Below are positions 24,601 through 36,600 of a DNA stretch of 64,000 bases, in pieces (positions within the stretch are counted from its first letter, which is position 1; every line of letters begins with the position of its first letter). Both the position numbers and the translations under genes were made by a program. A model generated the notes under the pieces. It saw only the letters and a program-made list of their open reading frames with translations, searched no databases and was not told where the DNA came from. The stretch lies in the NCBI GenBank assembly GCA_944989445.1, contig CALYLW010000340.1, positions 116,478 through 180,477 of the forward strand. The letters run 5' to 3'. The DNA is from Ampullaceana balthica. Lineage: Eukaryota; Mollusca; Gastropoda; Lymnaeidae.

Positions 24601-27600
24601 ATCTATAGTTAAGAAAATAGCATTAACAAAAAGACAACGTAACTTAGAAAACTGTGCCCTATCTTAAGATTAGAATCTGTAAATAACAAAAACAAAAAAG
24701 ACCCATTGAACTTATAGAATCATGCTCGACACTATATTGAGAATCTCTAGTTAAGAAAAGAAACAACGGATAACATCCTATCCACACGAAACGTACGAGT
24801 CCCCTTGAACCTAGAAATCTGTCCTTGGACTTAAGCTGAGAATTCCTAATTAAGAAAAAACACTAAGAAAACGATTCCCTTGAAATTAAAAAATATGTCC
24901 CTGTCCCTAAGAGGAGAACTTCTAACTAAGAAACAACAAAAAACAAGACCCTTCAACTTATAAAATATTGTCAAGGGTAGATAAGCACATCTAATTATGA
25001 AAACAAAATACAACCAAAAAGACCATTGAACTTTATAAAACTGTCCGTGACATTAAGATAAACACCTCTAATGAATTTATTTAAAATTTAAAAAAATGAA
25101 GAAAATGACTCGCTTAACCTTATCAAATATTACTACTACTAGCTGATCCCATCTAGTTAAGAAAAGAAACATAAAATACATCTTGACTTAAACTACTAAC
25201 CTAATAAAAACTATTACAAGGAAGAAAGGAAACACCGTTAAACTTGGAAAATATTCCCGATACTAAGATAAGAAGCATGACTAAAGCTGTCAAATAAACT
25301 TAGTGTAAACCCTAGAATTAAGAAACACTACGAACAAAAAAGACCTTTCATAACATAGACCTCCACACTAAGATGAAAACTTTTGCTTTAATATAAAAAA
25401 GCCTATAAAACTAATACTACAATTATTTAAATTTACAAAGAAAACAACCTTAAATTAACCACCAACATCTGCAATTGCCCCCGTCCATACCCCTCTCCTC
25501 ATTTGTACTATTGATTTTAACCTAAAACAACGCATTACTTGTCCTGGACCACATTCCATACCCCCACTAACTTATTAAAACGGTCATACATCCAGTGGTA
25601 ACATCTGTCCATCCAAACCCTCTCGTCGTTTGTACTATTGATTTTAACCGAAACCCACGCATTCTAAATCCACTTCGTCAGTTTTAGTACATACTTTATA
25701 CTACCACATCTATACTAACATCAGATCAACAGCCAAACCCGCGCTTTTTTCCACCCTCCTAAATTTGTCTAATTAATTATAATATATACTAAACCCTTCC
25801 TAATTGTAACTTATACCATCGACTGCCCCCCACTATGTTATTTGAATTAAATTCCCCACCACCAACAACTGTCCAGCAGAGTACCCCAAATAAAATACAT
25901 CGCCTAACAACCTGAAGCACATAAAAACCGTGCTTAAAACCCTTAAATACGACCATTCAACAAATAAAATACAATTTTAAAAAAATAGTAAAATACCTTG
26001 AGAACCTTTAAATACTACCATTCAACAATACAATAAAAAAAATAAAGAGAAATAGCTTGAGAACCTTTAAATACGGCCATTCAACAAATAAAATACAATT
26101 TAAAAATAAATAAAAAATAGCTTGAGAACCACTTAATACATAAAATAAATATTAAAAAGTTAAAAATTAAATAATTGAATACATTGAAAAAATTATAAAA
26201 GGGGAAAAAACCTTAAATACATGATTATCCCCCTTTAAACATCAGAAAATTTGAATTTACCGCCGCCACACGTTCTAATTAACATAATTAATTAACAGCA
26301 ATGTTGTATAACAACATGACACTCATGATAGCTTGTACTTAAATATTTACAAAATGTTTAAATTAAATGTACTTTTACTTAAAAAATGTCTTGTACTTAA
26401 ATGAAATGTAAATACTTTATACTTTATATGCATTGTACTTAAATCTGACTTGTACTTAAATGTATTATTTATAAAATGTAACCAAAATTTGAAACGGAAA
26501 ATTTATTATCAGAATAAATAGTAAAATTGTACGATACTTGTTTATGTTTTACCTTGTACGGTCTTAGTGGTCGTGGTCTCGTCATTTTAAAATAATATAA
26601 AAATAATTTGAGAACCACTCAATACATAAAATAAAATTAAAAAATAATTTGAGAACCACTCAATAATTAAATAAAAATATTTTGAGGAACACTCAATTAT
26701 TAAATAATTGAATAAAAAGTTAAAAATTAAATAATTGAATACATTGAAAAAAATTTAGAAAGGGGAAGTAAACCTTAAATTCATGATTATCCCCCTTTAA
26801 ACATAAAAAAGTAATCTACCACAAGAACACACGCACTAATTAACATAATTAATTAATTACAATGTTGTATAACAACAGGATATCCTAATTAACATAATTA
26901 TCATATTTATCATGTCTAAGATAATTAACATGTTGTATAACAACATGAAACCTCTAATTAACTTGTCTAATTAATTACCGCGCGCCGCTGCCGGTAAAGG
27001 CAACAGCTGTGGTGGCGTTACGGTGGCGCGCCACACTTTTCATAATCGTTTCAGCCATTCCTATACTACTACTGTTATAGACGAAAATGGATTATATGTA
27101 GGAGTTATATGCACGGACCAATGAGTGTGGGTAATAAGTGGAACAGTTATTTTTATATTGAGTACAACTTTATGACCTTTTGAAATGTACCATTTATTGG
27201 TGGGGTAAGAGTCAATAATATCGCCCAACCCTGGATGACATAAACACTATAGCTTAGCAACTGTTGTTATACTTTTTGCATAGATTAAACTAAATCAGCA
27301 GGTTAAATTTTAAGCCCAGACCTTGCGATTCAAAATGTTTCTTTAAAACAAATAAACCCCATGAACACCTTACTTAAGCATCAAAATTCACATAAATAAT
27401 ATGCTTTTCCCCATAAAAAATCATTGCTAAGAAAGGTATTTAACAGCTTACAAAACTAAAACATTCATTAAAAAAATAGTTACATTTCTAGAACAATGAG
27501 TTGCGTGGCACACACTTCAGGTATAAACTGTACGGTTCTTTAAGGTATACATATATTTAGTGTAAAGACATATCGCGGGTATTACGACTCATATATAGGT

Positions 27601-30600
27601 TCTAGCTTCAGAAAGTGCGTGCTCAAGCGAAAAAATACACTAACAGCAACTGATATTTAGACATAACAGCTTGATTTTATTTGAGCAATATTATGCAACG
27701 AGGATACATTTTTGTATAAAGACTGATTTCAAAGGCAGATCATGTTGTTTACTAAATGGCAGTTTTCTATTAAGCTGTATACACTTTCTTGAAACAATTC
27801 TTTTTAAATTATTCTAATTTAATATCAAATGCCTACAAATATATGTTATATATTAAGACCATTACCAAATATGTCATTTTATAAGCTAAAAAATGCTACA
27901 ACGAAAAAAGGCTTAAATACAAATACAACGAAAAGTAATCCTTTATTTTAGTGGAACAAGTATCTGCCAACTTATTGCTTTGTTAATACTAGAAGAAAAG
28001 AGTGGAAAGTCTTTTCAAAATGACGCAATTTATTAGAAAATCAATCTCTAGGAATTTAAATAAAAAAACAAACATTGTTTTTATGTTAATATTCGTGTGT
28101 AAAGAAAATAGCAACCCGTAAACCTTATTTCCACCCTCCACTAAGCATACATATTCAAATAAATATTATCTGGCTCAAATAATAACTAATTCGTCTAAAA
28201 CTAATTTCATGCTTAAACTATACAATGGTATTGGTGTTTTTCTGAGCATTTTCCTAGAACCAAAGGAATCATATGGAAATATATTTTTAATTTTTTTTTA
28301 TTCATGTGAAAATAAATTGAGCCTTGCCGATTAGATTTTTATAACTCTTAAGTACCTTTCATATTCTGTAGGAGTATATTATATAGAGAAAAGCATGCGT
28401 TATTAAAGCAGACATACCAAAACTGATGGTTAATATTTAAATTCATCATAATTTCTATTTTCTCGACACACATATCGTGAATTTTATAAGACATGGTTTG
28501 ATTTATCACTACCCTAATTTCATGATGCATTTACATTCAATTTTAAAGGAAATTTGAGACCCAAAACAAAATAAAGTTATTTTTTAATTGTGCCTACCCC
28601 TGTTCTGGCAAAAAATACACTAACAGCAACTGATATTGTGACATAACAACTTGATTTTATTTGAGCAATATTATACAACGATGATAAAATTTTGTATACA
28701 GACTGATTTTTTAAAAACTATTCTTTTTTAAAATCAAATGCCTACATAATATATGTTATATATTAAGCCCTAACTTATATGTCATTTTATAAGCTAAAAA
28801 AGCTACAATGAAAAAAGGCTTGAATATAAATACAAAGAAAAATAATCCGTTATTTAAGTGAAACAAGTATCTGCCAATTTATTGCTTTGTTACTATTCTA
28901 AAAAAAATATCCTATTCGTCTTGAACTAATTTCATACTTAGCTTAAAAAAATGGAGTGGGTGATTTTAAGAGCTTTTCCCTAGAACCAAAGGAATCAAAG
29001 ATATTGTTTTAATTTTTTGATTTATGGAAAAAGAAATTTAGCCTTGCCCATTAGATTTTTTTAACTGTTAAGGACCTTTGTTATTCTGGTAAAGTATATC
29101 GAGAAAAGAGTGCGTTATTAAAGCAGAAATACCAAAATTGATGGGAAATATTTAAATTCATCATACTTTCTATTTTCTAGACACACATATCGTGATTTTT
29201 ATAAAGAAGGGGTTTGATTTATCACTACCCTAATTTCCTGATACGTTTACACTTATTATTAAGGGGAATGTGAAACTCAAATCCAAATAAAGTTATTTTC
29301 ATTGTGCCTACCCGTAGCATCGCACGGGCATTGCTCTCGTCCATATATATATTGCGCCTAAGCGCGTCTGTGTGTGGGTGCTCGCTATGCGTGGTAACTC
29401 CCGAAAATAAAATAAATTATTGAAAATTAAGACGTAAAATAATAAACATTTTGGTGTCGAGATTAACAAGACGGCGTTTATCGCCATAAAATATTGTGAC
29501 GTGACGTAATAGTTCGAGCTCAGATTAATTTGTAAAATGGAAACACAGTAAAAAGAGCCGCGGTTATTTCAATGAAATGTGATTTTTTTAATGGTACTAT
29601 CTGTTTGTGTGTTTATGTTTGTGTGTGCAAGTGTGTGAATAAAGTGAGTGTGTGTGTGTCTATGTTGTGAACTAAATGTGATGCAACGGTTCATTTTTAT
29701 GTCTGGTAATGTTGCGCCTCTAACAAGATTACGTATATCTTTTTAAAAATTTTTAAATAATTAATATATATTTGCAAATTACATCTTTACACTGTTTTCT
29801 TTATGTATTTTCCAGATGTATGTCATCCAGCCGTTCGAAATATGTATTTGCTTTAATCTTTCTCCAACAGTCTACATTTATGTACAACGTTAATCTACCT
29901 AACGTTCTGTTTACAAACCATAGTCACTGTTTTCTTTAGTATAATATTTTAGCAATATTTATATAGATGTACTATTATTTTGTTTATTATCAAATACACA
30001 GTATCATTTTACCACTTTTCGTAATATCCTCATATATGCTTAAATTTAAATACTTTATGTATTTGACATTTTAAAAATTAGTTGTAAATAATCAAATAAT
30101 AATAATGTATTCTATGTATTAGAGATAAAAGGCACAAGAGTGAAACCAGATACCGACCGAACACTATAGCTCAGCCACTGTTAATATTCTTTTTGTATTA
30201 ATTAATCAACATGCAAGGTAAATTGAATTTATAAATAGAAAAATGCGTGAAGCAAGTGATTAGTGATGAAAGAATGCTGTTTCTTAGGTGGAGATTTATT
30301 TTACTTCTAAATAGTTTACGTGATTTTTCTCTGGAACGATTGCTCCATAAACTGCTCCCCACGCCCCCACCCCCCACCGCCAAAAAAATAAATTTAAAAA
30401 AATTTATTTAAAAAAAACATTTAATAAAGAAAAAACAACAACAGATGGATTGAACAAAAATAATGGTCGGTACTGTTAGAGATGAAAATGGGTTATAAAT
30501 AGAAGTTATATGCATGGACCTAAGAGTGTAGGTAATAAGTAGAACAGTTATTTTTATATTGAGTTAGTACAAAAAAACTAATTGGAACCTAAAGCGTGTT

Positions 30601-33600
30601 GGCGCCTTCGATAATATAGAATGCACCAACAAAGTGACCACGTTGCAATATTAATTATACATTTAATTTTCGATATCAATGTATAACATCCCTTATTCCG
30701 TGTATGCGATTAACAATTGGTTCTGTGATGCGTTTTTAAAACCAAATCTATTTGTCAAGTTATGTTTCAGTTTAGAGTTTGCTTTTCTTTTATAGTTTTA
30801 AAAAAATACTTACAAATCTGACCAAACCACAATAGTTTTTGTTAAATGCATCTTAGACTGAATTTGAAAAACTTTGCATTTAAAATTGATCTGAAAAAGG
30901 AGCTGACTGTAGAATAATGAAAATGTTTATTTGAATTCCTAAAACGTGTCTATTAAATTCTAAATACGCTTAACTGTTAATACTTTAATGTTTTCTTTTA
31001 TCATGTGACAAACTTTGCTTATTATGTTTCATGAAAATAAATAGTTCTTTGTTATTCACATTTGCAGATAGTTTCATTTGATTGTTTGCATGTTTTTGAT
31101 AATGTGTTGGTAATAATGTATGGACCAATGGATGCATAAAATGATAAGTCATAGTAGATCTGGAAAAGGTGCCGACTTAACAGTAATGAAAATGTTTATG
31201 TGAATTCCTAAAACGTGTATATTAAATTGTAAATACGATTAACTCTTGATACTTTAATGTTTTCTTTTATCCTGTAACATTTGGAATCTCGATATGTGAG
31301 TGCACCTGAAGCATGTTGGCGCCTTCGAGAATATCGAATGCACCAACAAAGTGATCACGTTGAAAGATTACATGTCCATCTGGAGGATAAGCACACTGTT
31401 TACTTTATCCAAGGCAGTGAAGCTGCAGCTGTACACAAGAAAGCTACCAAGTCAAAACTGCTGGCTTGGTTTCAGCTTAACAAACATGATGCTAATGCAT
31501 GGTCATATGTATACATTGAAATTCCAGAGCATTATACATGGTATAATAAATTGTCCAAATGGAAACCGCGTCAAAGAGGGCATCACACTACCATAGGTCG
31601 AATGTTTACAGTCAGCCCTACAGACAGGGAGAAGTGGTTTCTTCGCATTCTCCTTTTACATGTTCGAGGAGCTACTTCCTTTGAAGATTTAAGATCTGTA
31701 GAAGGTCACCCTGTACCTTTTCCTACATTCAGAGAAGCGTGCATTGCAAAGGGGCTAACTGATGATGACTCAGAATGGGATACATGCCTACATGAAACAT
31801 GCCCATACATCTTCGCCAATTATTTGCTTTTATTTGTATCATGTGTGAACCTACCGATCAACCAGCATTGTTTCACAGACATCAAGATAATCTTATGGAA
31901 GATTATCACAGAAGTTTCTATAATAGAGAAACAGCCCTATGCATGACGTTCAGTGATATTGGATCTGTTTTGAGGACACATGGGAAGTCATTGTCAAATT
32001 TCGGTTTTCAGATTCCACAGATAAATAAAGATAGCTATATCAATGCAGACAAATTGTACGACCCAGTTTTTGAAAAGGCTCAATTCGATAAAACGTTTCA
32101 AATGCTGAATCCTGGACAAAGAATTGCTTTTGAAGAAATTATGGGAAGCCATTGAAAATAACAATTCTGAAAAGCGTCTGTTCTTTATCGATGGACCTGC
32201 AGGAACTGGCAAAACCTTCCTCTACAATACTATTGTGCATTATGTTCGCAGCAAAAGTGATAAAGTTTTGTCATGTGCATTTACAGGCATAGCTGCTACA
32301 TTACTCGAAGGAGGGAAAACATCTCACAGCCTCTTCAAGCTCCCGGTCCCACTTAATGAAACATCAACATGTACTGTGCGACATGGAAGTGATGTAGCAA
32401 ATGAACTTAAGAACGCCAGAGTCATCATATGGGATGAAGCATCCATGGCCCCACGTGATGGTGTAAATGCTGTAGACACACTTTTCAGGGAACTAATTTT
32501 GTAATGCTTACAATGTTTTCGACTACTCATCCATATGTTATGTATTTGCATTTAAAAAAAGAAGATTTGTGTGTGTGTGTGTGTGTTTGTTAAGAAGATG
32601 GTTGCTTTCCCGCTTTCCACTCTTAAGAAGCACAGTTTTGCCAAGGCTCTATTATCTAAATCTCTGAGGGAAAGATGAGACACCAAAACGAAATACTCCT
32701 AAACTTCTATATTTCTATTGAATGTATCACCTCAAAATAAATGATGGTATTTTAGGGTTAGAGATTAACAGAGCTTCTGGCTTTCAAGGTGTGACGTCAT
32801 TTGATTATTTTTAAAAATGTAATTTTTTTCTATAGCTAAAGATAAAAGCAATGTACTATTAATAGTTTTAACAGAGTCACTCATATTACTAATAACTACA
32901 TGTGAGAAAATGTAATATTAAGGGGTTAGCTTTGGCGTGGACCCTTAAAAAAATTTGAACATAAATTAATTTGTGAGAAGCGCATAATAATTAAAAAGTC
33001 ATGGTTACTTGATGAGATTTTGTGTGTTTGTATTTTGAAGTCACGCTTTGTATTTAAGCATGTGTGTGTGCGCGTGCATGTGCACATGTCTAGGTTTATG
33101 TTTAAGGAAGCTTGATATTTTTTTTTCGATAGCCCAATATTGTTATTTTATGATAAAGAAGGTTGGTGTCTAGATATACGACTTTCGTGATGTGTTTCGT
33201 TCATCTCTAAATTTCTAATAGAAAAATGAGACCTACAAGACAAAATGTTGTTACAATTGTATTGCCCTTACCCCGTAGCATAGCACGGGTATTGTGCTCG
33301 TAATTTAAATGTATGAATAATGTTAATTTATTAAAAATGATTTTTAAAATATGGATTGTTAGTCTACAGAAAGTATATTTAGCTCTCAAATGCTGAATAA
33401 TCATGAATAAATACAATAAACAATATTTTTCTTGTATTTTGAAGGCTAACTGGAAGGCACCTTTTTATTGTTTTTTTCCCCGTAATTAAAATACGATTGT
33501 ACTATCAGATGATTTTGACCATAATCTTGTCTCGGCTTATTGGGGTTTAATATCATTTATATTAAATCATTTTAAATTACACAGTTCCAGTGTCAGGGAA

Positions 33601-36600
33601 TACGAAACATTTGGGTCCCTTACATACTCGTTTTTAGTCTGTTGATCTTTGTTTTCATACATTATAATACTTGTTAACTCATGGTTACCAACGTTTGTAG
33701 CCTTGAGGAAGATTGGGCGGGTAAAATGCATTTGTGGATCAGGGCCTTTAGCGTCAGGAAACAATTTAATTCGGACTTTATGGAAAATACATACTATTAA
33801 ATGTTCATCAGGTCTGTATTATGTATTCAGAGATGACATCAATAAAACCATGAGTGAGTTCCTGGAACATAAGGCGGATGGAATCGAGGGAGTTCGGATT
33901 CCTTTCAGTTTCATCTCGTTTCCTTCGGCTAAAGAACCAGATTGGGAGTTTAAATTTCCAGGTAACGAACCAGATTTTAACCTTAAAGCATTCTACAAAT
34001 TTATAAAGTAAAGCCAGTTTTTTAAAAAAAACCAAACATCAACTTAATATATTCATTAAGATCGAATACTTTTCCATACAAATGAAGTTCAAGGATTCCT
34101 AAAGAAAAAAAAAGTTTTAAAGTACATTCGCAAATAATCTGGACGCATCAATGTTCTGGAAAATGCCAATATAAAAGTTGTACAAAATTCTTTTTTTTAT
34201 ATTTAAATAATACTTACGAATGTTATAAATGTAATTCACCTTACCTCACCTTTCATAAATTCCCCTAATTTCAACCACCAGTTCCCCAGTCACCACCACC
34301 ACCACACCGAACAGTAATTTATGAATTTCCCAAACGTATTTCACTGATTTGTTATTATTGAAAAGGAAAGACATCGGTGCTAGCCGTCACGCCAGCTAGG
34401 TGGGAGTGGTTTGAAGAATGGAAAGATGGCAAAAGTCGTCACCGAGGTGAACGGTACGAGGGAATTAAAAATGCGATTGGTCAACAAATGTGGCAACAGT
34501 GTGTTGATTTGTTTCCCCAGCTTGATGGAAAGGTTAATATAGAAATATAGAAGCTTGGTCAACTTCAATGCATAACTGTGAAACAATCATACTTTCACAT
34601 CCAGAAAACTAATTACAATTAATTTTTTTAATGAATTTGATTTTTTTTATTAAGATGCACAACTGGTTTTCCCCCCTTTTTTTCAAAAGAAAGTTTATAT
34701 GGAAGTAGGGACACCTGTGACAAATCAGTACTGCCTTGCAGCAAGTAGAGGTGAAATGTATGGCCTAGACCAAAAGCTTTCTAGATTCACAGCCGAGGTG
34801 GCAAGCAAACTAAGACCAGATACTGACATTCCAGGTCTTTATTTGACAGGTCAGTAGAACTGTAGTAGCAGATTTATAGATTGGCTATATTATCTGGTTT
34901 AGACCGGACTATATCAAGAGGCTAGATTGGCTGACTGTGCCATAGATTCGTCTTTACTGGACTATATGAAGAAAGGTATAGTGGCTATATTACCAGGGTT
35001 AGACGGAAATTATGAGCAAGTCAAAATTAGAAACGTTTATGGCTTGTCTGGACATAATTGTGCTATTTATGGTTTTGGGGCCGTCCATAAAGTACGTCAC
35101 GCTCCAGATGGGGGAGGGTGTGTAAGAAACTGTGTCAGTTTGTGACAAGGGGGAGGGGGAGGTCCGGCCATGTGTGACGTCACGGTGTTTTATATAAAAT
35201 TTAAATTATTTTGTTAATAAAACGTACAATTTTTTTCGAAAGTGTGACGTACTTTATGGCGTTTTTTGTTGTCCGAGATTTGTGACAGGGGGGAGGGGGC
35301 AGTTAAAAACGGTAAAAATAGCGTGACGTACTTTATGGACGGCCCCTTTAACAAAATATTACTTTAATTACTTTAGGTTTAACTTATACATAGAAAGACT
35401 TTTTCTCGAGTCCTACCCTTACAAACAATCCTTTCCCTGGTTTAGTGGTTGGGGAAATTTTTTGTACATTTTCCCAAAATATAAACGTTTATGTTCACGT
35501 TACCCCCGATGGCGCGAGGTCCGGCTCACATGACTCGCAGGTTTGGGAGAACGTTGTAATGCAACCACTCTGGGGCTAAACCCCAGCCGAAAATAAATCT
35601 GGTGAGCTTTAGAAACCTCATGAGTGTCTAAAAATGAATCTGAAAAATATTAAGAGTAGGTATTTAATCTCAAACAGACAGAGAGGATCCATATTTCGGA
35701 GAGGGGGGAGGGGATTTTTTTATACAATTTTAAAGTTTACAATCGAATATAATGGTTATAAGCCGAACGGCACTGGCCATTCAATCATATTAATTTTTAA
35801 TCGGACATAATGCGTTTAAGTCGGACAAAGTTACCAAGAATTTAACTGAAATTATAATGTTATATAAATTAATATAATCCATTTATATTAAAACACAGAG
35901 GTTTTTCCACTAAATTCTGTTCAGTTCTGTGAAAAAAGATATTGCTTCATTTTTAACACAACTACATCATCGAAACTTTGGTCTTTGATGTCAAGGCAAG
36001 TTGGATGCTGTCTTCAGGGTCCAAACGATTTTGCAGCTTTGTTTCTATGTTCACTAAAGTAGAAAATCTTTGATTTGCTAAAGGCAACAAAGGTTGACGG
36101 CATCCTCATGTGCCATGTTGAAATCATTTGCAGCATTTGACATCCAAATATGTGTTAGATCTGCTTTGATTGCAAATTCAATACGTTATTCATTGTTGGA
36201 TTGAATGTCAAGAAATACGTGTTCCAACCATTGAAGCTCATCTGGTACATCCACAATGTCATATCGAAAGGGATCGACAATCCAACTGACATGCGAACTG
36301 AAAAGTAAACAGTGAAACGCTTTTTGAGTTTGTTATGTCTGATCAGTATATCATTGATGTGCTCAAAAGTTATATTTCCATAATATTCCAAGTAGAAGGG
36401 GAACTTTGAGAACGCTAACTTGTTTCATTCTGCTTTTTATTTCCAATATAAAAATCTTAAATCCAGATACTGCAATCTTTTTTTGGCTGAGATTATACTG
36501 GTATTTTATCCTGGCAATTCTATGATCAAAGCATTCACACGCTAAAAAATATCAGCTACGACATGTGCAACCCAATAATCCAATATAATAAAAGGCAAGT

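Larger units (their letters stand above)
13998..27069. mobile_element. Giant fold-back (palindromic) transposon, 13,072 bp, no recognised transposase
   Basis: Arms 13998-19776 and 21291-27069 are inverted copies of the same ~5,779 bp sequence. Corresponding positions add up to 41067 at the outer end (14120/26947), and at 18756/22311, 19170/21897 and 19621/21446, with an offset of about 3 bp in the middle. Only scattered differences were noticed. The arms bracket a 1,514 bp loop. The termini read GTAGTATAGGAATGGCTGAA on each strand, followed by a GGCGCGCC block. A perfect 8 bp duplication TACTGTTA flanks the element. Eight-base duplications occur in hAT, P and Merlin-type elements, but the ends match none that I can name. 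The reading frames inside are short, low-complexity and look non-coding. It sits in Helitron copy A within RETSAT intron 6. Confidence 0.85.
12968..29340 (+). mobile_element. Helitron-like element copy A, split by the 13 kb palindromic insertion
   Basis: The head CCATATATATATTGCGCCTA plus agcgcgtctg, with GCTCGCTATGCG and taactcccgaaaataaaata, is near-identical to the head of copy B at 29341. Segment 12968-13997 aligns with 29341-30478, and 27078-29340 continues the element after the insertion. The tail has a hairpin (cccgt...acggg, 29311-29328) and ends CATTGCTCTCGT; copy B's tail has the same form. The head contains a GCGCctaaGCGC hairpin. No reading frame of note survives. The tail of copy A touches the head of copy B directly, as in rolling-circle tandem copies. 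Confidence 0.7.

Noticed and set aside
13998..27069. Polinton/Maverick or Teratorn-like giant element
   Set aside because: No polymerase, integrase or capsid-like frames are visible, and the duplication is 8 bp rather than the 6 bp usual for Polintons.
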